From: a virus
DNA length: 26,444 nt
IMG/VR virus record: IMGVR_UViG_3300045431_000780
Span: 1-26,444 of that record
Direction: 5' to 3' (one strand)
Shown: one piece after another, positions 1 through 8,157 of the stretch
Layout of the letters: every line of letters starts with the position of its first letter
Position numbering within the stretch: the stretch's first letter is position 1
Translations under genes and position numbers: made by a program
Notes under the pieces: model-generated
Databases searched by the model: none
What the model was told of the DNA's origin: nothing
What the model saw: the letters and a program-made list of their open reading frames with translations, nothing else

Positions 1-2112
1 CCATGGGCTGAGTGTGCATCACCTCTTGCCGGAGAAACTTCTTCTGGTAGATATAATAGTTTCAATAGAACTGCTACTATTAGTGATAGCAATGATTACC
101 AATCATCTGTACCTATAAAAGATTTCAAAGAAACTGAGTTTAGTCAAAACGCTGATGGTACAGGAGAGAAACCTGCAAATATTTTAGAAAAATATAAATT
201 CTCATTAAAAGATGCATTTGTAAGCCCTGGGGCATCTGGTACCAACAAAGCTAATTTGTATGGTAATAATTATCGTCCTACCTCATATTCAAATAAACCG
301 AAGGGCTCTTTTAGCGTTCCTCCAGTAGGCTCACACCTTTGGGTATTCTTTATAGATGGTAATCCGATGTATCCGGTTTATTTCGCAGCAAGTCATGGTA
401 CAAAAGAATGGCAAAGTGTTTACGAATTTACTGACTATCCTGATTCGTATGAAAACAGGACACCTAATACCTCTAATACTGATCATAATGTAGAGATTTA
501 CAGAAACAAATATCTTATTAATCAAAAGGGCGGGACATTAGAATTTGTTAATACTGATAATAAGGAGGCGATCAACTTAACTCATTATAGCGGAAGTTTT
601 ATAAGTTTAACGAATCCAACATGTATATATCTTGCTACAGCAAACGAACAGCATCTTGTTCTTGGTGATAAATTTGAGACTATAAGAGGAGCAGACAGCT
701 ATTATGTAGATGGGGATAATGATAATACTATAAGAGGTGATGTATACAGAAAAATAGGTAGCCTGGATTCTAGTGCTATACAGAGATGGAAAGATATGAT
801 GCAAGATATAGCTGATATAAAGCAAAGATTTGAAACGCAAAGAGTAAAAGACAAGCAGCTATTCAATAGTATTGAACAATCAAAATCGGGCAATTACGGA
901 CCTTGTCCCGTATGTAGTCAAAACCGAGCATACGACACATTACAAAATAATCCATTTGGTAGTGTTGGTATATCTAGTGTCATATTTACAACTAATGAAG
1001 TGACACAGTATACTCAAGTGGATGCTAAGGGTGTTCAACCGCCTGGTACCGCACAAAGTATGGCGTTGCCGTCAGTAGGAAAATGCCCGGTTTGTGGAGG
1101 TACCGGATTAAGCCCCAGCAGTATGGGTGGTAAGTGGGCTCCAGATCCTGCGAAATTACAATTAGCGTCCTTAATTCAATCGAAAGTTGTTGATTTGAGC
1201 AAAGCGGAAGCTGACTTAGGTTTGGGAGGTCATGAGATTGTAGATGTAACTAAACATAAAATAGAGACTATCGGTTTAGTTATGAATGATTTTGGTAGTA
1301 TTAGAGTAGATAACGAAGGAAAAATATACAATTCAGGGGTTTACGTAGGACCAGAGGGTGTATTTGAAAAACAAACATCAAGTCCATTAATAGAATATGT
1401 ACATGTAGATGATCTACCTGGTGGTAACTATACATTAAATGTATGTAACAGATACACCCTACAGGTTGGAGCAGGAGGAATTAGTATGAAGAGCTTCGGG
1501 CCAATACAGGTAGGAGGTACTATCATTAATATGTCCGGGGAGCAAGTTAATCTTGCAAGTAGTAATGAAATTAATTTAGATGGAGGAAAAAGGCTAACTC
1601 TAACATCAGATATAATGGTATTCAAACAAAGACAAATGGGACAGGTTCTAGTAGATAGTAGTCTTGGAATTAGTAGAAATCTCATTGTAGGGGGAGGTGC
1701 TCATATTGAAGGTGAAATGTTTATTAATCATATGACAGCGCCTGTAGAGATTCAGGAGACTGAATATACAAGACTATACGGTGAAGCTAATTCTGATGCT
1801 GCGCCTGCTTCACCTGGTGGTAGTTCGGGGTATGTTATTGGGTATGTATCAGGTTTTTCTAGTGATTGGGTAACTGAAAATAGCAGAAACTGGACCCGTG
1901 TTTATAGTAGAGTACCTAATGTTATTCCAACACCAGGGTCAGGGTCACCATCAAGAAATAGTATACAAAATTATGATCACTCGCACCATTTTCGTAATAT
2001 TCCTCTAACACTGGTTGCGAGTAACACGGATCTACGTACAGCTGCAGCAGGTAATAATAATACTGATAGAGTTGATGCGAGTCCTCAGAATAATTCTAAG
2101 AAAGGACCTTGA
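1..2112 (+). CDS. Baseplate hub / tail needle protein, gp5-like (5' end outside window)
   Basis: The reading frame is open from base 1, so the gene begins upstream and 703 codons are visible. The first ~130 visible residues read like the T4 gp5 OB-fold (PWAECASPLAG near the start, then VGSHLWVFF and PMYPVYFAASHG). A T4-type lysozyme domain is not recognisable after it. A helical stretch (about 255-295) leads to two cysteine pairs, CPVC at 302-305 and CPVCGGTG at 362-369, which look like a zinc-binding insertion. The remainder is glycine- and beta-rich with repeating GGISMKS / VGGTIINM / LDGGKRLTL strands, as expected of a trimeric beta-helix needle, and a late HSHH motif (about 660) could bind metal near the tip. 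The likely role is in the membrane-piercing baseplate hub. It converges with the minus-strand gene ending at 2096, overlapping by 17 bases. The family call is by motif and layout, without alignment. Confidence 0.8.
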   Translation, partial: PWAECASPLAGETSSGRYNSFNRTATISDSNDYQSSVPIKDFKETEFSQNADGTGEKPANILEKYKFSLKDAFVSPGASGTNKANLYGNNYRPTSYSNKPKGSFSVPPVGSHLWVFFIDGNPMYPVYFAASHGTKEWQSVYEFTDYPDSYENRTPNTSNTDHNVEIYRNKYLINQKGGTLEFVNTDNKEAINLTHYSGSFISLTNPTCIYLATANEQHLVLGDKFETIRGADSYYVDGDNDNTIRGDVYRKIGSLDSSAIQRWKDMMQDIADIKQRFETQRVKDKQLFNSIEQSKSGNYGPCPVCSQNRAYDTLQNNPFGSVGISSVIFTTNEVTQYTQVDAKGVQPPGTAQSMALPSVGKCPVCGGTGLSPSSMGGKWAPDPAKLQLASLIQSKVVDLSKAEADLGLGGHEIVDVTKHKIETIGLVMNDFGSIRVDNEGKIYNSGVYVGPEGVFEKQTSSPLIEYVHVDDLPGGNYTLNVCNRYTLQVGAGGISMKSFGPIQVGGTIINMSGEQVNLASSNEINLDGGKRLTLTSDIMVFKQRQMGQVLVDSSLGISRNLIVGGGAHIEGEMFINHMTAPVEIQETEYTRLYGEANSDAAPASPGGSSGYVIGYVSGFSSDWVTENSRNWTRVYSRVPNVIPTPGSGSPSRNSIQNYDHSHHFRNIPLTLVASNTDLRTAAAGNNNTDRVDASPQNNSKKGP

Positions 2113-2290
2113 CTTCAGTATCCCATTTAGTTTTGTGATGGACTATCCAATCAATTAAAGCATACTCAAACCCTACATCACGACCCGCTTTTTCACTTTC
2201 AAACCATTTATGCTTCAAGACTTCTTCTCGTACTTTTAAGAAATGCTTATACACCGCTGTTGATGAGAGCGAATAATTCTCAGTTCCCAT
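2096..2290 (-). CDS. Small hypothetical protein (64 aa; possible 80-aa form)
   Basis: I do not recognise the family. The protein is small, charged and probably helical, with a conserved-looking core (KHKWFESEKAGRD, then ALIDWIVHHK). I prefer the ATG at 2290: an AATAAATA element lies 4 nt upstream, as before several other genes here, and a perfect hairpin (2311-2326) lies just before that. A GTG at 2338 would add 16 residues; it has an AAGGAG 13 nt upstream, which is a long spacing. The 3' end overlaps the end of the gp5-like gene tail to tail by 17 bases. Function is unknown. Confidence 0.6.
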   Translation of the reverse strand: MGTENYSLSSTAVYKHFLKVREEVLKHKWFESEKAGRDVGFEYALIDWIVHHKTKWDTEVKVLS

Positions 2291-2294
2291 AAAA

Positions 2295-2302
2295 TATTTA
2301 TT
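2295..2302 (-). promoter_or_regulatory. Start-proximal AATAAATA element
   Basis: AATAAATA on the minus strand, 4 nt upstream of the ATG at 2290. It is one mismatch from the T4 late-promoter -10 (TATAAATA), but so close to the start codon that it may act in translation or in near-leaderless transcription instead. Confidence 0.3.
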
Positions 2303-2310
2303 CAAATAGT

Positions 2311-2326
2311 CTCGAACTATTTCGAG
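2311..2326. repeat. Perfect 6-bp stem hairpin
   Basis: CTCGAA - 4 nt - TTCGAG, an exact inverted repeat. It lies 70 bases downstream (minus direction) of the membrane gene ending at 2394 and 20 bases upstream of the ATG at 2290. It could be a weak terminator or a processing site for minus-strand transcripts. No run of T follows directly, so this is tentative. Confidence 0.4.
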
Positions 2327-2393
2327 CCCACCTCCCACCCCTATTTGAATACTCCTTCATTATTACTTAGGGATTTTGGGTCAATTTTTTTTA

Positions 2394-3641
2394 TTAGCTA
2401 TGGGGATGATCCAAATAATTATAATCTTCAGGTGTTATAATTTTTGGCTCTTTGCCAGCCGAGGTTTCAATAGAAGATAATTCCTGAATAAGCTTATCCT
2501 TTTTATCATCTACAGGAACCTTTTCGTATGATTTAAAGAATAATTTGGATTTTACTTCTTCTACGGGCGTTTCAACAACCTTTTTTGTACCTCTTATCAT
2601 GAAAACTATAATAATATCTACCATTTCTAATAAAAATGCAAGTAAAAAGCAAATTAATGCTGTAATTTCACCGCGCATTAATGCCCCAAATGAAAGCTGA
2701 ATAACATCGTCTGTAGTATAGGAAACAAATTTTGGCTCTAAACCCATTTTAGAACTAATATTAGATATACTATTGTTAACTGATATTATGATCTTAGACA
2801 GGTCATTAAAATTCTGTACATTATTAACTTGATATAATAATCCCTTAGCTTTAGTATCACTTGATACTAGTGTATCGATTTCCTTTAAACCTACATTACA
2901 TTGTTCAATTAAATTATCATACTGCTTAATAATTCGTTCTTTCTCTATTTCTTTCTCTCTTGTATATTTTCTAAGTTCTAAATCGTTTTTAGCTTGAGTT
3001 TTTCGTATTTCTGCTTGATATTCTTTTGCTCTTGGCCCGGAACCAGGTTTGCCAGTAGTACTGTGGCTTTTTACTCCTTCGGTTTCATCTATGTATATTT
3101 GCTTGACTTCTGCTAGTCCGCCCTCCAGAAATGATTGCTGTCTGCTTAAATCTGTATCTATGTCCGCTAACTCTTTATCTCTTTTTTTAGCTAATTCTAT
3201 CTTTTCGCCTTCCAATTTTTCCCTTGCTTCTGTATTGAAATAACTTATTTTTTCGACTATTTCAAATTTAGTTTGAGTGAGAGTTTGCTTTATTCTAGTT
3301 TCGCTATAAAAGCCTATAAAATCAAAGATAGCTGGTAAAACACTGATAGCTAGACACAGATATGCATGCTTAGCTTCAAATCTCTCATTACCAAACAAAA
3401 CTATTTTAATACAATAAGGTAATCCAACTACAGATAAACTAGCGAGAAAAACAAATATCTTATTCCAATCCGAAAGAATTATGCTTAATGCATGGAACGC
3501 AAATGCCATAGCTACCACCATTACAACACCATAAACATAGTTAAGCATTTGACTGGCAACTTTATTTCTGGTGGAGAATCCGAATATAGTAGGATATAAG
3601 TGGTTCTCAGCCAATCTCTTTGAGTTGAGCAACGGAATCAT
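2394..3641 (-). CDS. DUF4407-like membrane protein with long coiled coil
   Basis: A 415-residue protein with three hydrophobic segments near the N-terminus (about 32-52, 58-80, 92-112), a long charged coiled-coil region (about 115-250), and one more membrane segment (about 330-356), followed by a cytoplasm-like charged tail. A short glycine/proline linker (GKPGSGPRAKEY, about 197-208) interrupts the coiled coil, as in DUF4407 proteins, whose topology this matches. The family's function is not established. An inner-membrane location is inferred from the segments. The ATG at 3641 has AATAAATA 8 nt upstream. It lies 31 bases downstream of nrdB on the same strand. A role in host-envelope remodelling, or in sensing or excluding other phages, is possible, but nothing in the sequence decides it. 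Confidence 0.7.
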   Translation of the reverse strand: MIPLLNSKRLAENHLYPTIFGFSTRNKVASQMLNYVYGVVMVVAMAFAFHALSIILSDWNKIFVFLASLSVVGLPYCIKIVLFGNERFEAKHAYLCLAISVLPAIFDFIGFYSETRIKQTLTQTKFEIVEKISYFNTEAREKLEGEKIELAKKRDKELADIDTDLSRQQSFLEGGLAEVKQIYIDETEGVKSHSTTGKPGSGPRAKEYQAEIRKTQAKNDLELRKYTREKEIEKERIIKQYDNLIEQCNVGLKEIDTLVSSDTKAKGLLYQVNNVQNFNDLSKIIISVNNSISNISSKMGLEPKFVSYTTDDVIQLSFGALMRGEITALICFLLAFLLEMVDIIIVFMIRGTKKVVETPVEEVKSKLFFKSYEKVPVDDKKDKLIQELSSIETSAGKEPKIITPEDYNYLDHPHS

Positions 3642-3649
3642 TAGTATAT

Positions 3650-3657
3650 TATTTATT
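3650..3657 (-). promoter_or_regulatory. Start-proximal AATAAATA element
   Basis: AATAAATA on the minus strand, 8 nt before the ATG at 3641, in the 31-base gap after nrdB. Late-promoter-like core; same element as before 2290, 8742 and 12169. Confidence 0.3.
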
Positions 3658-3672
3658 AATTTTTAATATCAA

Positions 3673-4737
3673 TTACAGTTCTATGTCCGCAAAAACGTCT
3701 TCGGCAATTGTTGTATCGCGGGCAGCAATTTTATAAGCACCGATTTCAGCTTCCTGCGGGGCAACCTGTACTTTGCTGCTATCTAGGTAACTATCCAGCC
3801 AACCGGCAATAGGATTTTCCTTTTCATTAAACAACTTCTTATAACCCAAAGATCTAAGTCTATTATCACAGAGCCATTTGGCGTAACCGCTCAAAACATC
3901 AGCATTTAATCCTAATAGAGATCCTTTGCTAAATAGATATTGTGCCCATTCTATTTCATTTTTAGCTGCCTGTTCATAATAGGCATAAATCTTATCTTCA
4001 CTCTTTTTTATTGTTGAGGTAAACCCCTCCTTGTCTTCATCTCTTAATATTTTAATAAGGTTTTGAGTTATAGCAAAATGCTGTGATTCATCTCTTTGAA
4101 TAAATTTAATAATCTTGGCGTTACCCTCCATTTTGCCGCGATAACCAAAATAATAAGAACAGGCAAAACTAACATAAAATACTAACCCCTCCATTACATT
4201 TACAGCTAAAATACAATCAAAGACTTTTTGCTTCAAATCTTTCTTTGAGTCATCACCTAAAATTTTATCGAAATTGGCACGAATAAGTTCTGCTCTAGAA
4301 ACTATCTCTTTATCATCTATTATACTATCGAAGAAAGCAGATGCATCGGGATGAACATTATTGAGCAAATAAGAGTAGCTGTAACTATGTATACCTTCAA
4401 AACGTTGCCAGGTATTCATACAAATTTCTAGCTCTGGATTAGAGACATGATCTTTCAAGGAATGAATAGATCTTGAGAGCATACTGTCACCTAGAGTCTG
4501 AAATTTTAGATTATGATCAAATACAAACCGCTCTTGACCTTTTAGTTCCTTATAATCACTTCTATCTTTTTGTAAAGAAATTTCGTGCGGCCACCAGAAA
4601 AACTCTTCTTGTTTCTTGAATAGTTCAAAAAATACTGGGTATTTGAACCTATCATAACGCTGTAAGTTTAGATCTTCACCAAAGAAAAGAGGCTGCTTTG
4701 TGTGATCGATATTCTTTATGTTGAGGACTGATTTCAT
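3673..4737 (-). CDS. nrdB: Class Ia ribonucleotide reductase, beta (radical) subunit
   Basis: Makes the diiron-tyrosyl radical used by NrdA to reduce ribonucleoside diphosphates for phage DNA synthesis. The 354 residues are close to the usual ~375. Comparing by eye with E. coli NrdB, all metal ligands are present: D84 (LGDSM), E114 and H117 (FEGIH), E183 (VMEGL), E217 and H220 (RDESQH). The radical tyrosine is Y121, with an extra Tyr two residues before it. The C-terminal tail keeps the radical-relay Tyr (Y335, in VQAPQEAEIGAY-like context) and an acidic end, which fits docking to NrdA. Starts at ATG 4737, 14 bases after the nrdA stop, so the two are surely co-transcribed. It appears complete and functional. 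Confidence 0.97.
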   Translation of the reverse strand: MKSVLNIKNIDHTKQPLFFGEDLNLQRYDRFKYPVFFELFKKQEEFFWWPHEISLQKDRSDYKELKGQERFVFDHNLKFQTLGDSMLSRSIHSLKDHVSNPELEICMNTWQRFEGIHSYSYSYLLNNVHPDASAFFDSIIDDKEIVSRAELIRANFDKILGDDSKKDLKQKVFDCILAVNVMEGLVFYVSFACSYYFGYRGKMEGNAKIIKFIQRDESQHFAITQNLIKILRDEDKEGFTSTIKKSEDKIYAYYEQAAKNEIEWAQYLFSKGSLLGLNADVLSGYAKWLCDNRLRSLGYKKLFNEKENPIAGWLDSYLDSSKVQVAPQEAEIGAYKIAARDTTIAEDVFADIEL

Positions 4738-4740
4738 TGA

Positions 4741-4749
4741 TTTATTGTA
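4741..4749 (-). promoter_or_regulatory. TACAATAAA element before nrdB
   Basis: TACAATAAA on the minus strand, ending 3 nt before the nrdB ATG and lying in the nrdA-nrdB gap. The same nine bases precede the starts at 8742 and 14946. It could be a -10-like or start-proximal element. No clear Shine-Dalgarno sequence is seen here. Confidence 0.3.
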
Positions 4750-4751
4750 TA

Positions 4752-7010
4752 TTAAAGTTTACAAGCTCCACTAGAACAATCTGGCTCCTTATTTATACTT
4801 TGCTCTTTGTCGCCATCATCAGTATTATTATAATACAAACTTATAAGGCCCATGCTATACGCATACATAATCTCTTTCATTACCTTGGCATCAGGTAATA
4901 CATGATTTTCATAATGACTATAGTTGTAGTAAATATTTGTTGAGATTGCCATATCTATATATTTCTGTAGTACGGAATTAATATTGATTACACCTGTATT
5001 ATCTGCGAGTGAATATGCTAATTCATAATTTTGTTCATATTTACCAATACCAGGTACTAGCACTGGTAGCTTCCCCATCTTAGACATCTTATATGTAATT
5101 AATGATCTTATTGGCTCTACACCATTAGTGGAGCTCTGAATAACAGAACTGGACTCACAAGGCATAATAGCGGATAAAGTACTGTGTCTAAGACCATTTA
5201 TTTGTATCTCCTTCCTAAGACTTTCCCAGTCTAAAGAGAGTTTTCTCCTTACTATGTCGTGTAATTTCTTTTTATATGTATCGATAGGAAGAATGCCTTT
5301 GGAATATTTTGTTTTATCAAATTTCTCACATTTACCTTTTTCCTTTGCCAAAGTCATACTTGCTTTGAGAAGATAGTATTGAAAATGCTCCATCCATTCA
5401 TCTAGAATAGGTAATGCCTTTAATGACGAATACTTTACTTCGTTCTTAGCTAAGAAAGCGGCTAAATTAGTAATTCCAATACCAAGACTTCTTCTTTTTT
5501 TAGCAAAATTCTCTGCAGCTTTATTAAAATAATCCTGTACATCTATTATTTCATCTAAAAAGCGTACAATTAACTCACAAACTTTCTCTAGCTCTGTCCA
5601 GCTCTTTATTTCTAGCATATTTACCGCAGAGAGAATACACATACCAATTTCTGCTTCTGGGTCGTGATAATCTTTTAAAGGAATATAGGGATGTATAATC
5701 TCGGTACAAAGATTAGACATTGTAACCTGGTCTAACCAAGCTCCGTGCTCATTAGCAGTATCTACATTAAGAATGTAAATTCTTCCTGTTTCAACACGTT
5801 CTTTAATAATTAAAGAAAATAGTTTTCTTGCTGATATCTTCTTTTTAAATTTAATTTTCTTATCAGCCTCACACTCTGCATATATTTTATCAAAATTTGG
5901 TGTTCCCCAAGCGCTCCATAACTGAGGTACTTCATGAGGAGAGAAAAGAGTGATAGCTTCATTTTTAATTACTCTATCATAAAAAAGCTTGGATAAGCCA
6001 ACTGTATAATCTAGCTTTCTGACTCTATTATCATCGGTACCAGCGTTATTCTTGAGAACAACTATATCCTCAATTTCATAATGCCACCACTGTATATTAA
6101 CTGTTGCAGAGCCACCACGAATAGAGTTCTGTTGCCACGCTTTTACAGAAGCTTCAAATATCTTCAAAAAAGGAATTACACCAGTATGCACTACTGTACC
6201 TTCATTAACAGGTGATCCCATAGCACGTATACGAGATATATCGATACCAATTCCACATCTACTAGCTGTAGCTAGTGAGACAGCTGTTCCAGATGCAGTA
6301 ATGGATTCTTTTGTATCGTCAACTCCAATTAAGCAACAACTCGCATAGCCGCGGGATAGGGTACGTACCCCCGCCATTATAGGGGTGGGAAGATTAATTT
6401 TATGCTTGGAAATTGCGTCATAAAACTTTTTTACATAGTTAAGCCTAGTTTCTGCAGGGTAATTTACAAACGCATAAGCAGCTATTAAAATATAAACAAA
6501 CTGAGGCGTTTCGTAAATTGTCCCGGTAATTCTATTTTTAACTAAATACTTATCACAGAGCTGTTTGATGCCGGCATAAGTGAAAAGAAAGTCTCTATCA
6601 TGATCTATAAACTCTCCCATTTTATTAATTTCATCTTCACTGTATTTTTCTATTATAATTGAATCATATATCTTACGTCTTATACCACTATATATTGTAT
6701 CTACTAGTCTCGGAGCATGCTTTCCGCCCCATACATCTTTTCTTAGCTGATAATTCAACAAACGGCCTGCAACATATTGATAATTGGGAGCATCAACAGA
6801 AATTAAATTAGCTGCTGCTTCAATAAGACTTTGATGTATCTCCTTTGTAGAAATATTATCTGTAATATTAACTTTGGCATTTATCTCAATATCTGAAAGA
6901 TTAACCCCGTCTAAACCCTCAATGGCCCATTTTATAACTTTATGTATTTTATCTATATTAAATTTCTCTGCATTGCCATTTCTTTTATTAACATGAACTT
7001 GATTACTCAT
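4752..7010 (-). CDS. nrdA: Class Ia ribonucleotide reductase, alpha (catalytic) subunit
   Basis: Reduces ribonucleoside diphosphates to deoxy forms together with NrdB. The 752 residues are of family length. An ATP-cone regulatory domain occupies roughly residues 1-95 (VNKRNGNAEKFN at the start). Active-site residues by comparison with E. coli NrdA are C225 and C458 (redox pair), C435 (thiyl radical) with N433 and E437 in MSNLCTE. The radical-relay tyrosines are Y726/Y727 (SLYYNN). The C-terminal redox pair C745/C750 (CSSGACKL) that is re-reduced by thioredoxin or glutaredoxin is intact. The intact cone suggests allosteric control by ATP/dATP, though phage enzymes can differ. Start ATG 7010. 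It is the first gene of the nrd pair, with a GATAAATA element upstream. Confidence 0.97.
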   Translation of the reverse strand: MSNQVHVNKRNGNAEKFNIDKIHKVIKWAIEGLDGVNLSDIEINAKVNITDNISTKEIHQSLIEAAANLISVDAPNYQYVAGRLLNYQLRKDVWGGKHAPRLVDTIYSGIRRKIYDSIIIEKYSEDEINKMGEFIDHDRDFLFTYAGIKQLCDKYLVKNRITGTIYETPQFVYILIAAYAFVNYPAETRLNYVKKFYDAISKHKINLPTPIMAGVRTLSRGYASCCLIGVDDTKESITASGTAVSLATASRCGIGIDISRIRAMGSPVNEGTVVHTGVIPFLKIFEASVKAWQQNSIRGGSATVNIQWWHYEIEDIVVLKNNAGTDDNRVRKLDYTVGLSKLFYDRVIKNEAITLFSPHEVPQLWSAWGTPNFDKIYAECEADKKIKFKKKISARKLFSLIIKERVETGRIYILNVDTANEHGAWLDQVTMSNLCTEIIHPYIPLKDYHDPEAEIGMCILSAVNMLEIKSWTELEKVCELIVRFLDEIIDVQDYFNKAAENFAKKRRSLGIGITNLAAFLAKNEVKYSSLKALPILDEWMEHFQYYLLKASMTLAKEKGKCEKFDKTKYSKGILPIDTYKKKLHDIVRRKLSLDWESLRKEIQINGLRHSTLSAIMPCESSSVIQSSTNGVEPIRSLITYKMSKMGKLPVLVPGIGKYEQNYELAYSLADNTGVININSVLQKYIDMAISTNIYYNYSHYENHVLPDAKVMKEIMYAYSMGLISLYYNNTDDGDKEQSINKEPDCSSGACKL

Positions 7011-7027
7011 AGCGCAAAATTATTTTA

Positions 7028-7035
7028 TATTTATC
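7028..7035 (-). promoter_or_regulatory. Candidate late-type promoter upstream of nrdA
   Basis: GATAAATA on the minus strand, one mismatch from the T4 late consensus TATAAATA and 17 nt before the nrdA ATG. It lies in a 60-base AT-rich gap with a short inverted repeat (AAGAATTCTT, 7040-7049). Because nrd genes are usually early or middle genes in T4, the late assignment is doubtful; only the sequence match is observed. Confidence 0.3.
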
Positions 7036-7071
7036 ATAAAAGAATTCTTCTTTGTAAGAAAAAACTTTTTT

Positions 7072-7551
7072 TTATTTTTTGTTGTGATTAATAAGCGCAA
7101 AGAGATAAATATTCCCCATACGCTGAAAAACCGGAATGTTATTTTTTCTATCGATAAACGCTTCATTTATCTCGGGAAAGAAATGACTCATAAAAGTATC
7201 ATCAACTGGATAGAGACCAGGGGAAAAATGCAAGAAACAAGTCAAACAAGAGAGACCGCAGCTATTTAATAAAGTACTATATTCACATACACTAATAGTA
7301 TCTCTTGAATTTAAACTAGAAATTAATTTATGATTAGGCGAGGCTTGCTTAAGCCTGCCGTATAGTTTATAAGCTCCATTATTTGTGGGGAAAGTAAAGC
7401 GCACCGGCTCAAAGCTATTATTAATTTTATATCTCTCTTCATCATAGCGATTTTTTACAATAAACCCAGAGAAAAAACTATCTGAAAAATCTACCGGTAA
7501 CGCGGGGTAGTCAAGAGAGGTATCTACCTCAGCTAACGTATAATCTATCAT
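7072..7551 (-). CDS. Hypothetical protein with CX3CX2C cluster
   Basis: I do not recognise this 159-residue protein. I use the ATG at 7551 rather than the TTG two codons earlier. The N-terminal half looks like a soluble alpha/beta protein (DYTLAEVDTSLDY, then a Phe-rich segment). Cysteines C89, C98, C102 and C105 are clustered, the last three spaced CX3CX2C (SCGLSCLTC). That is the spacing of radical SAM iron-sulfur motifs and of the NrdG activase, but the motif sits in the C-terminal half with too little protein after it, and the other family motifs are missing. A metal-binding role is possible. It lies 61 bases upstream of nrdA on the same strand. Confidence 0.65.
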   Translation of the reverse strand: MIDYTLAEVDTSLDYPALPVDFSDSFFSGFIVKNRYDEERYKINNSFEPVRFTFPTNNGAYKLYGRLKQASPNHKLISSLNSRDTISVCEYSTLLNSCGLSCLTCFLHFSPGLYPVDDTFMSHFFPEINEAFIDRKNNIPVFQRMGNIYLFALINHNKK

Positions 7552-7589
7552 ATACAAATGATAACATTAGTATGGTAGAATTCAAGAGA

Positions 7590-7817
7590 TTATCCTCGAA
7601 AAGTAGATGTAAGCATGAACGAAGGAAGCTTGAGAACTTGTCCAAAATTTGAATTAGATTTTCTTACTACTATAGTAACTCGATCACCTGTTACAACCGG
7701 TCCCGAAACTAGTGTCCCGTTCAATCTATAAGTATTAAATTGAGTACCGGTATTGGCATCAATACACTTTAATACAGTACCATCGCTTATAACCGTATAA
7801 AGCTTATCATTGCTCAT
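7590..7817 (-). CDS. Small protein resembling one PQQ/beta-propeller blade
   Basis: 75 residues with the alternation of a single PQQ-like propeller repeat: DGTVLKCIDANTGTQ, then LNGTLVSGPVVTGDRVTIVV. One blade cannot form a propeller alone, so it may oligomerise, bind to a larger structural protein, or be a fragment. It starts at ATG 7817, inside the end of the preceding gene (11-base overlap), which suggests translational coupling. A virion or accessory role is inferred only from context. Confidence 0.65.
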   Translation of the reverse strand: MSNDKLYTVISDGTVLKCIDANTGTQFNTYRLNGTLVSGPVVTGDRVTIVVRKSNSNFGQVLKLPSFMLTSTFRG

Positions 7818-8157
7818 ATATCTTATTTATAAAAGCTTTGACCTCTGGATCGGTTTCTATATGGGTAAAAGATGAAATACCTGTGAACATAGTGTTTTTC
7901 TTTAGTCCAAATTCATTAGTAGTAATTTCTTTTAATACACTCTCCGGAATCTCTTTATTTTCATCATTTGAACCTAACTGTTGTTTTATCTGTTCTACAG
8001 TAAATCCTTTTGAGAGAAGAGCCTTAGCCTCTTTGCATACATATGTTTTATGTAGTTCTTCTTCTGAACCTGCTTTTTCAAGTTTTTTTGTGTAGTACTC
8101 TATCGATGCTGCAAGCACACGACCAGTAATAATGCATTTCAACTTTCTTGTTTTCAT
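7807..8157 (-). CDS. Hypothetical protein, paralogue of the 8154-8684 product
   Basis: 116 residues. The first ~65 align without gaps to the upstream neighbour: both have CIIT near residue 8, KL-K-GSE, a YV-K-A--LL--G segment and a T--Q-RQ/KQ-L helix ending near residue 62. The pair therefore arose by tandem duplication. The remaining 50 residues differ. The N-terminal pattern (short beta strand, then helices with a K/R-rich face) could bind nucleic acid, but this is not shown. The start ATG overlaps the neighbour's stop as ATGA, so the two are translationally coupled. The family is not recognised with certainty. Confidence 0.75.
   Translation of the reverse strand: MKTRKLKCIITGRVLAASIEYYTKKLEKAGSEEELHKTYVCKEAKALLSKGFTVEQIKQQLGSNDENKEIPESVLKEITTNEFGLKKNTMFTGISSFTHIETDPEVKAFINKIYEQ

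Noticed and set aside
256-258. TTG at 256 as the start of the gp5-like gene
   Set aside because: The frame is open upstream to base 1 and encodes gp5-like OB-fold residues there, so this is not the start.
7035-7080. Intrinsic terminator (AAGAATTCTT palindrome plus A/T run) between the unknown gene and nrdA
   Set aside because: The stem is entirely AT with one GC pair region too weak to support, and the run of T is on the wrong side for minus-strand transcription.
7072-7551. NrdG-type (radical SAM) activase because of CX3CX2C and the nrd neighbourhood
   Set aside because: The motif is in the C-terminal half, and only ~55 residues follow it; the core radical SAM motifs are absent, and the adjacent reductase is class Ia, which needs no activase.
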